64,000 bases of DNA. Source: CAIYOL01 sp964494805. GTDB taxonomy: Bacteria > Planctomycetota > Phycisphaerae > Sedimentisphaerales > Anaerobacaceae. Made by a program: the position numbers and the translations under genes. The stretch covers positions 186,001 through 250,000 of the forward strand of contig CAZBST010000001.1 of assembly GCA_964494805.1 (NCBI GenBank). The letters run 5' to 3'. Positions 9,010-16,604 of the stretch are shown piece after piece; position 1 is the stretch's first letter; each line of letters begins with the position of its first letter. The notes below the pieces were generated by a model that saw only the letters and a program-made list of their open reading frames with translations, was not told where the DNA came from and searched no databases.

Positions 9010-10152
9010 TTATGATATACCTAATCGTTTGGAGATTATGCTGACAAACTTCTTCGCTATAACTCTATAATCGAAATTCTCGACAACCCGTTTTCTTCCT
9101 TCCTTGCCCATTTTTTCTCGCAACCCTTTATCCTTCATCAAATCCATAAGATATTTGGCAATATCATGAACGCTCGCCCGGTAGTCTACTATCCTTGACC
9201 TCTTGAAGCTGTGCTTATGACGTCCCTCGTAGCCGGACTCGTCGCCGAGAATCGTTTCTCGAAGGCGTATCTCCTGCGCAACCTCCGCCAAAAAAGCTGT
9301 CTTGCCGTGAATCAGCGTATCCAACATTCCCATCGCCTTTATCCCTATTACTGGTTTTGCGCACGCGTTCGCTTCTGTCTGAATCATTCCGAAGCCTTCC
9401 AAACGCGATGGTGCCGCATAAATATCACACGCTGATAACAGGTAAGGCATAAAGTTTCGAGAGACCCTGCTGCTCGTGTAAACTACGTTTTTATCTATTC
9501 CCAAATGCGTTGCCAATTGCATATCCGCGAGGTTCTGCTGCTCGGTTCTCGGCTGGGGCCAGACCTTGCAGACATACTTCCAGTCCGGCGCCTCCGGGTC
9601 GTTTATTGCCAGCGCCTGCATTACCTCCTGCGCGCCCTTGGATGCTGCGTCTCCTCCGACGGTTAAAATCATTATCTGGTCTTCCGATACGCCCAATGCC
9701 TCGCGAACCGCAACAACTTTCGGGTCTTTCCTGTCGTAAGGTTTGAAAGCGTCCGTATCACATCCGACATGCAAAACCTCAATATTATTACCCTTAAGGC
9801 CGTCACGTATGTATATCTTCTTCACCCAGTTCGATGTTACCAGAATCAATGGTAATTTGCCGAGTATCTCCCCGTAGTTTGCCATATAACCGTCGGCCAC
9901 AAGCCACGGTATCGCCGTTATACCGTATCTTTGCGGGTGAAGAACCAGGTGAGATATATGTCCCCAGTAGCCGACGCCGACGACAATGTCTGGCACGAAC
10001 CATCGGTAATACCACTCCTTCTCCTGCGCCGACTCGAAATTAACCGAGAATACCTCGATCCCCATCTCTTCGAGCCCTCTGTGTAGCAGGTGCCCCTGTG
10101 TGGCAAGCCCGGCCGGCGACGGAGGATAATCATACAAAAGCAGAACTTTCAT
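9010..10152 (-). CDS. Glycosyltransferase family 4
   Basis: GT-B fold retaining glycosyltransferase of 380 residues. An N-terminal Rossmann domain (LLLYDYPPSPAGLATQGHLL) is followed by the donor-binding half with GGDAASKGAQEV near residue 170 and the EX7E-type element in APSRLEGFGMIQTEANACAKP near 258-278. Downstream is the helical C-terminus, with LMDLMKDKGLREKMGKEGR. No membrane segment. In this operon it would build the glycoside that the neighbouring GH130 and GH100-like enzymes could process. Donor and acceptor are not evident. Confidence 0.88.
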   Translation of the reverse strand: MKVLLLYDYPPSPAGLATQGHLLHRGLEEMGIEVFSVNFESAQEKEWYYRWFVPDIVVGVGYWGHISHLVLHPQRYGITAIPWLVADGYMANYGEILGKLPLILVTSNWVKKIYIRDGLKGNNIEVLHVGCDTDAFKPYDRKDPKVVAVREALGVSEDQIMILTVGGDAASKGAQEVMQALAINDPEAPDWKYVCKVWPQPRTEQQNLADMQLATHLGIDKNVVYTSSRVSRNFMPYLLSACDIYAAPSRLEGFGMIQTEANACAKPVIGIKAMGMLDTLIHGKTAFLAEVAQEIRLRETILGDESGYEGRHKHSFKRSRIVDYRASVHDIAKYLMDLMKDKGLREKMGKEGRKRVVENFDYRVIAKKFVSIISKRLGIS

Positions 10153-10173
10153 CTTTTATTTCCTTTCTAAAAC

Positions 10174-10800
10174 CTAATGCGCAGCCTTGAAACACCAGAA
10201 AGCTTCTTTTTTAGGTGTCGTCCTCGCCTCAAAGCTGTCCTCACTGAAACCATATATCTTGGTGATAATATCATACTTTTTCTGCCATATATCCTTCGGT
10301 AGCTCTATCTGCAAATCGGCACTCCTGTCAGCCCGCGGCAAATACTTTTGGCCTCCGTCCTCGTATGCAAAAGACCACACCTCTCTTGCAACAAGTTCTT
10401 CGGCTTTCCACAGTCTCATTACCGCCTTCGCCGCATCCTCGTGCCTGATATGCCGCGTATACTCGCCGGCTGAGCTGTGCGTAATAACAACCTCGAATCT
10501 ATTTGAAGGCAGCAGCGCCATTATGGTTCGCTGGACCTCGCCGTTATCCAGAGGCCTCTGTTCAGGACCGTCATCAAGGTCTCCCATATAACCGCTTGCG
10601 CTGAATTCTTCAAGTGCCTTGAAAAATTTCGGCGCTCGGTCCGCGTCGCTTTTTCTGCAGATTGTTACCACAGTCCATTTGACCTCCGGATGCATCAACA
10701 TCAAACCGCCGGCCCATAGCGTTTCATCGTCTGGATGAGCTACAATAACGGCACACTTGCTGTTGTCCCTTATATGACTTGAATGTTTAGGATTCGGCAT
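10174..10800 (-). CDS. PIG-L/LmbE family deacetylase
   Basis: Zinc-dependent N-acetylglucosamine-type deacetylase fold. The metal-binding signature AVIVAHPDDETLWAGG (PHPDDE variant AHPDDE) is close to the N-terminus, and the second metal ligand region is VVITHSSAGEYTRHIRHED. I start it at the ATG at 10800, after a good GGAAGG, giving 208 residues and a gap of 8 nt from the GH130 stop. A longer reading frame to 10836 would overlap that gene. Its place between a GH130 enzyme and a GT4 suggests deacetylation of an amino-sugar glycoside. Confidence 0.88.
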   Translation of the reverse strand: MPNPKHSSHIRDNSKCAVIVAHPDDETLWAGGLMLMHPEVKWTVVTICRKSDADRAPKFFKALEEFSASGYMGDLDDGPEQRPLDNGEVQRTIMALLPSNRFEVVITHSSAGEYTRHIRHEDAAKAVMRLWKAEELVAREVWSFAYEDGGQKYLPRADRSADLQIELPKDIWQKKYDIITKIYGFSEDSFEARTTPKKEAFWCFKAAH

Positions 10801-10808
10801 TTCCTTCC

Positions 10809-11783
10809 CTAATCTGTATAGTCCCTGCTGGGGCACTTAAGTATAAACTCAACCACCTCGTCGAAATCAGCCGTCGCAAGACATATCCGTGAATCCGCCG
10901 CACCGTAATACATAAAAATCTTGTCATCCTTTTTTATCCACCCGCACGGAAATACGACATCATCCACGTCGCCCTCGCGCTCGTAATGCGCCTTTGGCCC
11001 GAAAACCCATTCATCACTTCGCCTGATGACCTTCGTCGGCTCTTCCATATCCAGCAGCACGAGCCCAAGCCGGTAGATTGAGCCGGATGCTGTTACACGC
11101 ACCCCGTGGTATAGAATAAGCCATCCCTCTTTTGTCTTCATTGGTGGTGCACACAACCCGATTTTCCCTGCGTCCCACCATCCTCCTTCCCTCGCTTGGA
11201 TTATCTCGCGATGCTCACCCCAGTGTTTAAGGTTCGGAGAAAACGATATCCATATATGAGCGCCGAGAACCGGAGATTTTGGTACCGGCCGGTGCAGCAT
11301 CGCCCATAACCCCTTGAATTTCACCGGAAATAGTGCCGCGTCCTTGTCTTCCGGCGGCATAACTGGTCCTATCCGTTCGAATGTCTCGAAATCCTTCGTC
11401 GTTGCCAACGACACCATCGGCCCGCCCTTTGAATACGCCGTATAGCATATCGCCCATCTCTTCGTCTCCTCTATCCACGTTATCCGTGGGTCCTCTATCC
11501 CCCATATCTCCTCCGGATATTTCTTTGGCTCTGGTTTTAACGCCGGTTTTTCGCTTATCTGCCAATTGCCTATTCCGTCCTTGCTCCTCGCCGTCGTCAA
11601 ATGTGAAATCCCCCGGAAATCCTCCACACGCGCAAGCAATATCACTTCACCGTTAACCTCCGCCGCTGCCGCATTAAAAACGGAATTGGCCGCATAAGGC
11701 CAATCTTCCACCGACAAAATGGGATTGTCGGCACATCTGGTAAATAACTCCCTGCTGAAAGACCTGCTTGTCTTTTCCTTCAT
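10809..11783 (-). CDS. GH130 family beta-mannoside phosphorylase-like protein
   Basis: A 324-residue five-bladed beta-propeller enzyme of the GH130 type, which phosphorolyses (or hydrolyses) beta-linked mannosides. Characteristic stretches are NSVFNAAAAEVNGEVILLAR near residue 33, EIWGIEDPRITWIEETKRW with the IEDPR signature, ICYTAYSKGGP, ALFPVKFKGLWAMLHRP and MYYGAADSRICLATA. No signal peptide. It is the first gene of a four-gene operon with PIG-L, GT4 and GH100-like genes, consistent with intracellular turnover of a short sugar chain. Confidence 0.88.
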   Translation of the reverse strand: MKEKTSRSFSRELFTRCADNPILSVEDWPYAANSVFNAAAAEVNGEVILLARVEDFRGISHLTTARSKDGIGNWQISEKPALKPEPKKYPEEIWGIEDPRITWIEETKRWAICYTAYSKGGPMVSLATTKDFETFERIGPVMPPEDKDAALFPVKFKGLWAMLHRPVPKSPVLGAHIWISFSPNLKHWGEHREIIQAREGGWWDAGKIGLCAPPMKTKEGWLILYHGVRVTASGSIYRLGLVLLDMEEPTKVIRRSDEWVFGPKAHYEREGDVDDVVFPCGWIKKDDKIFMYYGAADSRICLATADFDEVVEFILKCPSRDYTD

Positions 11784-11811
11784 AAACTTATCACCAAGGA
11801 CTTCGAACCTG

Positions 11812-12390
11812 CTAAAAAAGTCCCACTATTCCTTTTCTTATCAGCATTACTGCTATTGCCGCCAGCAGCAAGCTCATTATCTTCGAAAGGGCCTTCGTTC
11901 CGGCTTCGCCCAAAACCTTCATCACAGCCTCAGCTCCGCTGAAGATTATACCAGCCAGCATTATATTTACCACTACGGAAATAAGTGTTGCCGCCAGTCC
12001 ATATTCTGAGATTATAATCATCGATGTAGTCAAAACTGCCGGCCCGACAATTAATGGCGTTCCTAACGGAACCGCCCCGAGTTCCTCAGCCGGTATTCGT
12101 CTTCGCTTGACCGGGTTAATAATATCGGTTATGGCTAAACAGAAAAGTATCGCTCCGCCTGCCACCATAAAATCCCCCATCGTTATGCTCAGCACTTTGA
12201 AGACCGCTTTGCCTAAGAATATAAACCCAACCGCCAGACATACTGCTGTGAGCATCGATTGGGCAATCACTTTTGTTCTTTGTTGTTTTTCTGTTTCTTT
12301 AGTTAACGAAATGAAAATAGGTAGCACCCCGATTGCATCGACCGCAACGAATATCGGTATAAACGCTAACAAAACATCTTTAAGTTGCAT
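11812..12390 (-). CDS. MarC family integral membrane protein
   Basis: A 192-residue protein with six hydrophobic segments, starting FIPIFVAVDAIGVLPIFISL, which is typical of the MarC/UPF0056 family, and including PLGTPLIVGPAVLTTSMII. The family's function is not established; an older link to multiple antibiotic resistance in E. coli was not upheld. It lies 28 nt upstream of the GH130 gene on the same strand, so it may be co-transcribed with the carbohydrate genes. Confidence 0.88.
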   Translation of the reverse strand: MQLKDVLLAFIPIFVAVDAIGVLPIFISLTKETEKQQRTKVIAQSMLTAVCLAVGFIFLGKAVFKVLSITMGDFMVAGGAILFCLAITDIINPVKRRRIPAEELGAVPLGTPLIVGPAVLTTSMIIISEYGLAATLISVVVNIMLAGIIFSGAEAVMKVLGEAGTKALSKIMSLLLAAIAVMLIRKGIVGLF

Positions 12391-12447
12391 CTTCCTTCCC
12401 TTTCGTATTTTATCCGCCTTTGGTGGACTTCGCCGAACACTATTCCC

Positions 12448-12492
12448 CGGTTACCAATTACTAATTACCATTCACCAATTACCAATTCTCTA
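12448..12492. repeat. Low-complexity CAATTACCAATT-type repeat
   Basis: Short imperfect repeats of an ACCAATTAC-like unit lie in the space between marC and the DUF89 operon. This is simple AT-rich sequence and no gene is supported in it. Confidence 0.5.
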
Positions 12493-12594
12493 TTCTACCC
12501 TCAAATTCAAATCCTGCAACTGGTGTGGTATTTTTCTCTATCTATCTATGGTTAAATACTTGTTCGTATGCTTGGAAAAAACATCAAACTAATT

Positions 12595-12830
12595 TGCCGA
12601 AAGGTCTGAAAATACTCTGCGAAGATGAAGGCTTCCTCGCAGCGTGTCAGCCCGCGGGATTGTTGTCGGTCGCAACGGCAGCTAACAAAACACGGAATCA
12701 TCTCTTCATATCTTGCCGAGAACAAGGCTTTCCTTGTCTATTCCACCCACAACCCCGCTTATTTCTCTCAACCGCTGGCGAATTGATTTTGGCTGAAATT
12801 CTGCCGATTGCACACATTTTTTGCTTTTTG
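12595..12830 (+). pseudogene. Possible decayed RluA-type pseudouridine synthase fragment
   Basis: The reading frame here contains LKILCEDEGFLAACQPAGLL followed by SVATAANKTRN, which resembles the N-terminus of RluA-family synthases (ILYEDE.FLVV.KPAGLLSV.T). Further on, STAGELILAE could be a worn form of the ETSGLLLFAK segment. The catalytic HRLDR block is not recognisable, the frame ends at about 12840, and no remainder of the enzyme follows. I read it as a remnant rather than a gene. The evidence is by eye only. Confidence 0.35.
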
Positions 12831-12903
12831 CAACCCCCTTAATTTCCTCAAAATCCCGCAGAACAAAGAATTTTTGGTTTTTTTCGGAATTTTTTCTGGA
12901 TTT

Positions 12904-12936
12904 ATTATGGGCATACGCCCATAATTGACGTATAAT
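12904..12936 (+). promoter_or_regulatory. Perfect 9-bp palindrome next to a -10 box
   Basis: ATTATGGGC (12904-12912) and GCCCATAAT (12917-12925) form a perfect inverted repeat with a 4-nt spacer. Six bases later is TATAAT (12931-12936), a consensus -10. The palindrome covers the region where the -35 would lie, so a bound protein would block or replace RNA polymerase contact there. It precedes the DUF89-to-DUF134 cluster. The DUF134 protein encoded at the end of that cluster is a natural candidate for the binding factor (inference). Confidence 0.6.
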
Positions 12937-12976
12937 ATGATATGGGTCAGGCAGGGATAAGGGCATCTAACTACTT

Positions 12977-13873
12977 ATGAGAACTTATTTTGACTGTATT
13001 CCGTGTTTCGTCCGTCAGGCGCTTGATGCGGCAAGGCTGGCGACAAACGATGAGCAAATTCACGAAAAGGTCGTGCGAGAGGTTCTTCGCTTAGTGGTTG
13101 ATTTGGATATGAGCCGGAGCCCTCCTTCAACTGGCCAGCAGATACACCGGTTAATCCGAAAGCTGGTTGGTAAAGATGACCCGTACCGCAGGATAAAGAA
13201 ACGCTTTAACAATCTGGCTTTGAGTATGTATCCCGAACTTCGAGAGCAAATCGTAAACTCCGACGACAGGCTTAAATCAGCTGTCCGATTAGCCATAGCC
13301 GGCAATATCATCGACTTGGGTGTCAAAAGCGGATTGACGGAATCCCAGATTGAAAAAACCATTGCTCAGTCTTTAACAGGCCAATTGGAGGCACAGACCA
13401 TCGAGGAATTCAGAAACGCAACAGACCAGGCGCACGATATTCTCTACCTTTCTGACAATGCAGGCGAGATTGTTTTTGACCGTTTGTTGATTGAGCAGAT
13501 TCCCGTAGAAAAAGTTACTGTGGTTGTCAAAGGTTTTCCTGTCATAAATGATGCGACGATGGAAGATGCCGTTGTTGCCGGCTTACCTCAGATTGTAGAA
13601 GTCATTGATAACGGCTCAGATGCACCGGGAACTATTTTGGAAAGCTGTTCGCAGGACTTTCGGCGCCGGTTCGATAAGGCGGATTTAGTCATCGCCAAGG
13701 GACAAGGCAACTACGAAACTCTAAGTGATGTGGACAAAAATATATTCTTCATACTAAAAGCTAAATGCCCTGTTATTGCCAGGGATTTGAATTGTGGGAT
13801 TGGTGAGATGATTTTGAGAAAAGGCGAAATGTTTGATGATGACATTTTTGATGTAGTTAAGGAGGCAGAATAA
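12977..13873 (+). CDS. DUF89 / ARMT1-like metal-dependent phosphatase
   Basis: A 298-residue member of the DUF89 family, whose studied members are metal-dependent phosphatases acting on damaged or over-phosphorylated sugar metabolites. The N-terminal Cys pair DCIPCFVRQALDAAR is typical of the short archaeal/bacterial subgroup. DNAGEIVFDRLLIE near residue 158 carries the metal-binding Asp/Asn, and KGQGNYETLSD near 237 is the second signature. It opens a long plus-strand cluster and is followed directly (ATG in the next base) by a DUF5320 protein, with AAGGAGG for that gene inside its own 3' end. Confidence 0.88.
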   Translation: MRTYFDCIPCFVRQALDAARLATNDEQIHEKVVREVLRLVVDLDMSRSPPSTGQQIHRLIRKLVGKDDPYRRIKKRFNNLALSMYPELREQIVNSDDRLKSAVRLAIAGNIIDLGVKSGLTESQIEKTIAQSLTGQLEAQTIEEFRNATDQAHDILYLSDNAGEIVFDRLLIEQIPVEKVTVVVKGFPVINDATMEDAVVAGLPQIVEVIDNGSDAPGTILESCSQDFRRRFDKADLVIAKGQGNYETLSDVDKNIFFILKAKCPVIARDLNCGIGEMILRKGEMFDDDIFDVVKEAE

Positions 13874-14338
13874 ATGCCGCATTTTGATGGGACAGGGCCG
13901 TTAGGTCAAGGTCCGATGACAGGACGGGGTCTTGGATTTTGTGTTTTGACAACATCCAGAGAAAACCCGGGACAGGTAAAAGGGTTTGCGGGGTTACAAG
14001 CAAAGCAGATTGATAATATGAACGAAAGCTTACCAAATTCAAAAAAGGAGGTGATTAATATGCCATTTGGAGATGGAACGGGCCCGGTTGGAATGGGGCC
14101 AATGACAGGTAGAGCAGCTGGTTTTTGCGCAGGCTATCCGGCACCGGGTTATATGAACCCGGTTGGCGCAAGAGGTTTTGCTCCTTTAGCTGGTTCATAC
14201 GGTTATGTGCCGGCCGCATATGGTTATGGCTGGCCTTACGCTCCTGCCAGGCCATGGTTTGGCCGAGGTTTTGGCCGAGGCTTCGGTCGGGGCCGTGGTC
14301 GCGGTCGCGGCAGAGGCAGATTTGCCTATTGGTGGTAA
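13874..14338 (+). CDS. Tandem DUF5320 glycine/arginine-rich protein
   Basis: A 154-residue ORF made of two DUF5320-type heads in series. The first begins MPHFDGTGPLGQGPMTGRG and the second, at residue 63, begins MPFGDGTGPVGMGPMTGRAA. The C-terminus is a Gly/Tyr/Pro segment and a run of RG repeats ending FAYWW. The family is common in anaerobes beside MinD/NifX genes and has no known function. AAGGAGG at 13859-13865 serves the first ATG. A second, strong ribosome-binding site inside the frame may give a separate 92-residue product. Two adjacent genes may have fused by loss of a stop codon. Confidence 0.8.
   Translation: MPHFDGTGPLGQGPMTGRGLGFCVLTTSRENPGQVKGFAGLQAKQIDNMNESLPNSKKEVINMPFGDGTGPVGMGPMTGRAAGFCAGYPAPGYMNPVGARGFAPLAGSYGYVPAAYGYGWPYAPARPWFGRGFGRGFGRGRGRGRGRGRFAYWW
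14045..14062 (+). promoter_or_regulatory. Internal ribosome-binding site and second start in the DUF5320 ORF
   Basis: AAGGAGGTGAT (14045-14055) is nearly a perfect complement of the 16S rRNA 3' end and stands 4 nt before an in-frame ATG at 14060. Initiation here would make a complete 92-residue DUF5320 protein (14060-14338). The site lies wholly inside the longer reading frame. Confidence 0.7.
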
Positions 14339-14377
14339 GCAGTTAATCGGAATTTAATCGCAGAAAGGATGGATACT

Positions 14378-14605
14378 ATGCCAAGAGGAAATGGAACAGG
14401 ACCGACCGGTCAGGGACGCGGCGGTGGTCGAGGTATGGGACGAGGTCAGGGACAAGGCAGAGGTCGAATGGGAGGACCGTTTGCCGCAGGGCCAGGCGGA
14501 AATTGCGTATGCCCGAAATGTGGGGCAACGGTTCCTCATGTTGCCGGACAGCCGTGCAGCCAAAGAGGTTGCCCTAAATGTGGTACAAGAATGACAAGAC
14601 AATAA
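14378..14605 (+). CDS. Short Gly/Arg-rich protein with zinc-ribbon tail
   Basis: A 75-residue protein that begins MPRGNGTGPTGQGRGGGRG, like the DUF5320 heads, and continues as a GRGQG-type repeat. It ends in a Cys-rich module with CPKCGATVPH and CPKCG plus a further Cys (QPCSQRGC), a likely zinc or iron ribbon. The ATG at 14378 has AAAGGA at a good distance; an in-frame ATG at 14369 overlaps that site. Such RG-plus-Cys proteins accompany DUF134 and NifX genes in anaerobes. Role unknown. Confidence 0.75.
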   Translation: MPRGNGTGPTGQGRGGGRGMGRGQGQGRGRMGGPFAAGPGGNCVCPKCGATVPHVAGQPCSQRGCPKCGTRMTRQ

Positions 14606-14736
14606 GAGACAACAAATAGAGCATTTGTCACCGCAAAACATAAAGAAAATGTCTTTCTGAATGGAACGAAGTGAAGTGAAAAAAACTTAGGACATAGCAA
14701 TCAGAATAATATAAAAATAAAAGGAAGGTTAAATCA

Positions 14737-15462
14737 ATGCACGCAACAATACAGAAACCGTTAGAGGAAATCCTTAAAAATATTAAAGAGGAAGAAAAAA
14801 TCTTCGTTGTCGGCTGTGGAAATTGTGCTGAAAAATGCAAATCGGGAGGGGAACAGCAATGTAAAGAGATGAAAGAGTGCCTGGAAAGAAAAAATATACA
14901 AGTTTCAGGATATGGAGCTACAGATTCCGGCAAATCTCTTTGTAAACTTTCTCTTGCAAAAGAGTTACTCAATGTTAAGCATAAAAAACAAACAGAAGAA
15001 GCCGATTCGTTTTTGGTTCTCGCTTGTGGCCAGGGAATTCACACTGTAATAGATGCGACTGATGGTGCCCAGGTTCATCCTGGTTGTGACACTATTTTTG
15101 GAGGAGAGACAGTTACGGATAACTTCATAACAGAATTTTGCTCTCTGTGCGGAGAGTGTATTGTAGAGATGACGGGTGGACTTTGTCCTTTAACTCTCTG
15201 TTCAAAAGGGCTTCTGAATGGACCTTGCGGCGGTGCCAAAGATGGGAAATGTGAAGTAGATAGAGACCAGGACTGCGGATGGCATTTGATATATGAGCGG
15301 CTTAAATCGATAGGCAGATTAGATTTAATGTATAATTATCAACCTCCAAAAAATTATTCAAAATGGAGTAAACCCCGAAATTTATCATTAAAAAATCGAC
15401 ATGCAGAATTTAAATCTTTGGCAGGTGTTCGCAGTATTTCCAACTGTATTGAAGCTGATTGA
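14737..15462 (+). CDS. MetV-like protein (methylene-H4F reductase C-terminal domain)
   Basis: A 241-residue homologue of the zinc/Fe-S partner MetV of bacterial methylene-tetrahydrofolate reductase. It has VVGCGNCAEKCKSGGEQQC near residue 27, ACGQGIHTVIDATDGAQVHP, and the Cys-rich C-terminal block CSLCGECIVEMTGGLCPLTL, LLNGPCGGAKDGKCEVD and DCGWHLIYERLKSIGR. A second copy, at 32.4 kb, is next to metF; this one has no metF beside it and sits among DUF5320 genes. It may therefore serve another flavoprotein partner. The gene is preceded by AAAAGGAAGG. Confidence 0.82.
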   Translation: MHATIQKPLEEILKNIKEEEKIFVVGCGNCAEKCKSGGEQQCKEMKECLERKNIQVSGYGATDSGKSLCKLSLAKELLNVKHKKQTEEADSFLVLACGQGIHTVIDATDGAQVHPGCDTIFGGETVTDNFITEFCSLCGECIVEMTGGLCPLTLCSKGLLNGPCGGAKDGKCEVDRDQDCGWHLIYERLKSIGRLDLMYNYQPPKNYSKWSKPRNLSLKNRHAEFKSLAGVRSISNCIEAD

Positions 15463-15543
15463 TGAGCTGTAAAGAACAAGTAGCAATTAAGGTAATATAA
15501 AAAAACAGACAAAAACCAATTTTTTGTAGAAAGGAGAATTACT

Positions 15544-15930
15544 ATGCCACGTGGAGATGGAACTGGTCCTGCTGGGATGGGACCAATGACAGGAAGGGCC
15601 GCTGGTTACTGTGCCGGCTATCCGGTGCCGGGCTTTATGAATCCGGTCGGCGGACGAGGTTACTGGGGATGGGGCAGAGGTCGAGGTGGTGGTCGAGGCC
15701 GGGGTTTTGGACGCGGTTTCGGCTGGGCAAGTGCCGGTTACGGCGGGCCTGCTTGGGGTGGTGCCGTGAACCCATACGCTTATGGCGGTGTGCCGTTTGC
15801 CCCAACAATGACGTCCGAGCAGGAGCTTGAAGGCCTGAAACAACAGGCCGAATATTTCCAGGACGCCCTCGATGAAATTAAAGAGCGAATGAAAGAGCTC
15901 GAAAGCCAGGCGGCAAAGACTAAGAAGTAA
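15544..15930 (+). CDS. DUF5320 glycine-rich protein with C-terminal coiled coil
   Basis: A 128-residue protein starting MPRGDGTGPAGMGPMTGRAA, followed by a Gly/Arg/Trp-rich centre. A helical, heptad-like tail (TSEQELEGLKQQAEYFQDAL and beyond) suits oligomerisation. GAAAGGAG precedes the ATG. It is the fullest DUF5320 member in this cluster: the other two lack the coiled coil. No enzymatic residues are evident. Similar proteins in other anaerobes lie beside NifX and MinD genes. Confidence 0.82.
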   Translation: MPRGDGTGPAGMGPMTGRAAGYCAGYPVPGFMNPVGGRGYWGWGRGRGGGRGRGFGRGFGWASAGYGGPAWGGAVNPYAYGGVPFAPTMTSEQELEGLKQQAEYFQDALDEIKERMKELESQAAKTKK

Positions 15931-16042
15931 GATAAATTTTGCAGAGAATCTAAGCAGAAATATGCACACTTACTCTGAGGAAGGTGGTCTTTATATGTTA
16001 ATTTGCCGGGAACTTTAAAAATTTTATCAAGGAGGTAAGAAT

Positions 16043-16351
16043 ATGCCAGAATTTGGAAATCCCTTTAGCGGAATGGCGAGTGCCAAAAAACTTACAGATA
16101 CCGAATTGATTCGGGCAATACGTTTTCTGATTTCCGCAGAATATGAAGCTGTTCAGCTATACGTACAGTTAGCAGAATCCACAGACAATAAATTAGCTAA
16201 AGATGTGCTTGTAGATATAGCCGACGAGGAGCGTGTTCACGCCGGTGAATTTTTACGTCTTCTGTATGAGCTTACTCCGGATGAGAAAAAATTATATGAG
16301 GATGGCGCCAAAGAGGTTCAGGAAATAATAGATAAATTGAAAAAACACTAA
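16043..16351 (+). CDS. Short ferritin-like / rubrerythrin-type di-iron protein
   Basis: A 102-residue two-helix ferritin-like protein. One helix holds EYEAVQLYVQLAE and the next DEERVHAGEFLRLL, giving Glu and ExxH di-iron ligands. It is too short for a full four-helix bundle, so it should dimerise, as encapsulated-ferritin-type proteins do. A GGAGG lies 9 nt before the ATG. No encapsulin shell gene was seen in the window. In this setting a role in iron storage or peroxide protection of Fe-S proteins is plausible. Confidence 0.8.
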   Translation: MPEFGNPFSGMASAKKLTDTELIRAIRFLISAEYEAVQLYVQLAESTDNKLAKDVLVDIADEERVHAGEFLRLLYELTPDEKKLYEDGAKEVQEIIDKLKKH

Positions 16352-16385
16352 TAATTCTGAGCCCTTATATACATGAGGTATAAAG

Positions 16386-16592
16386 ATGCCAATATTTGAA
16401 TATAAATGTAAAAAGTGCGGGCATATAACCGAGTTTCTGGAAAAAAGTAGTAACCCTCGCAAACACGTCTGCGAAAAGTGTAAAAGTTCGGATTTGCAAA
16501 AACTATTATCAACTTTTGTCGCAGGGCACAACAGCAGTTCAACATCGCAAGGTAGTGATTCTTGCCCTACCGGCACCTGCCCTCTGTCTTAG
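16386..16592 (+). CDS. FmdB-type zinc ribbon protein
   Basis: A 68-residue protein with the FmdB/regulatory zinc-ribbon pattern: MPIFEYKCKKCGHITEFLEK, then CEKCKSSDLQKLLSTFV, four Cys in two CxxC knuckles. A Ser-rich tail ends in SCPTGTCPLS, adding two more Cys. The family is often near C1-metabolism or metal genes and is sometimes called a regulator without direct proof. It sits between the ferritin-like protein and a NifX-like protein. Confidence 0.85.
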   Translation: MPIFEYKCKKCGHITEFLEKSSNPRKHVCEKCKSSDLQKLLSTFVAGHNSSSTSQGSDSCPTGTCPLS

Positions 16593-16604
16593 AAAGGATA
16601 AATT

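Noticed and set aside
9510..10133. Several antisense open frames in the GT4 gene
   Set aside because: They are shadows of a strongly coding region in the opposite frame, with no ribosome-binding sites or family matches.
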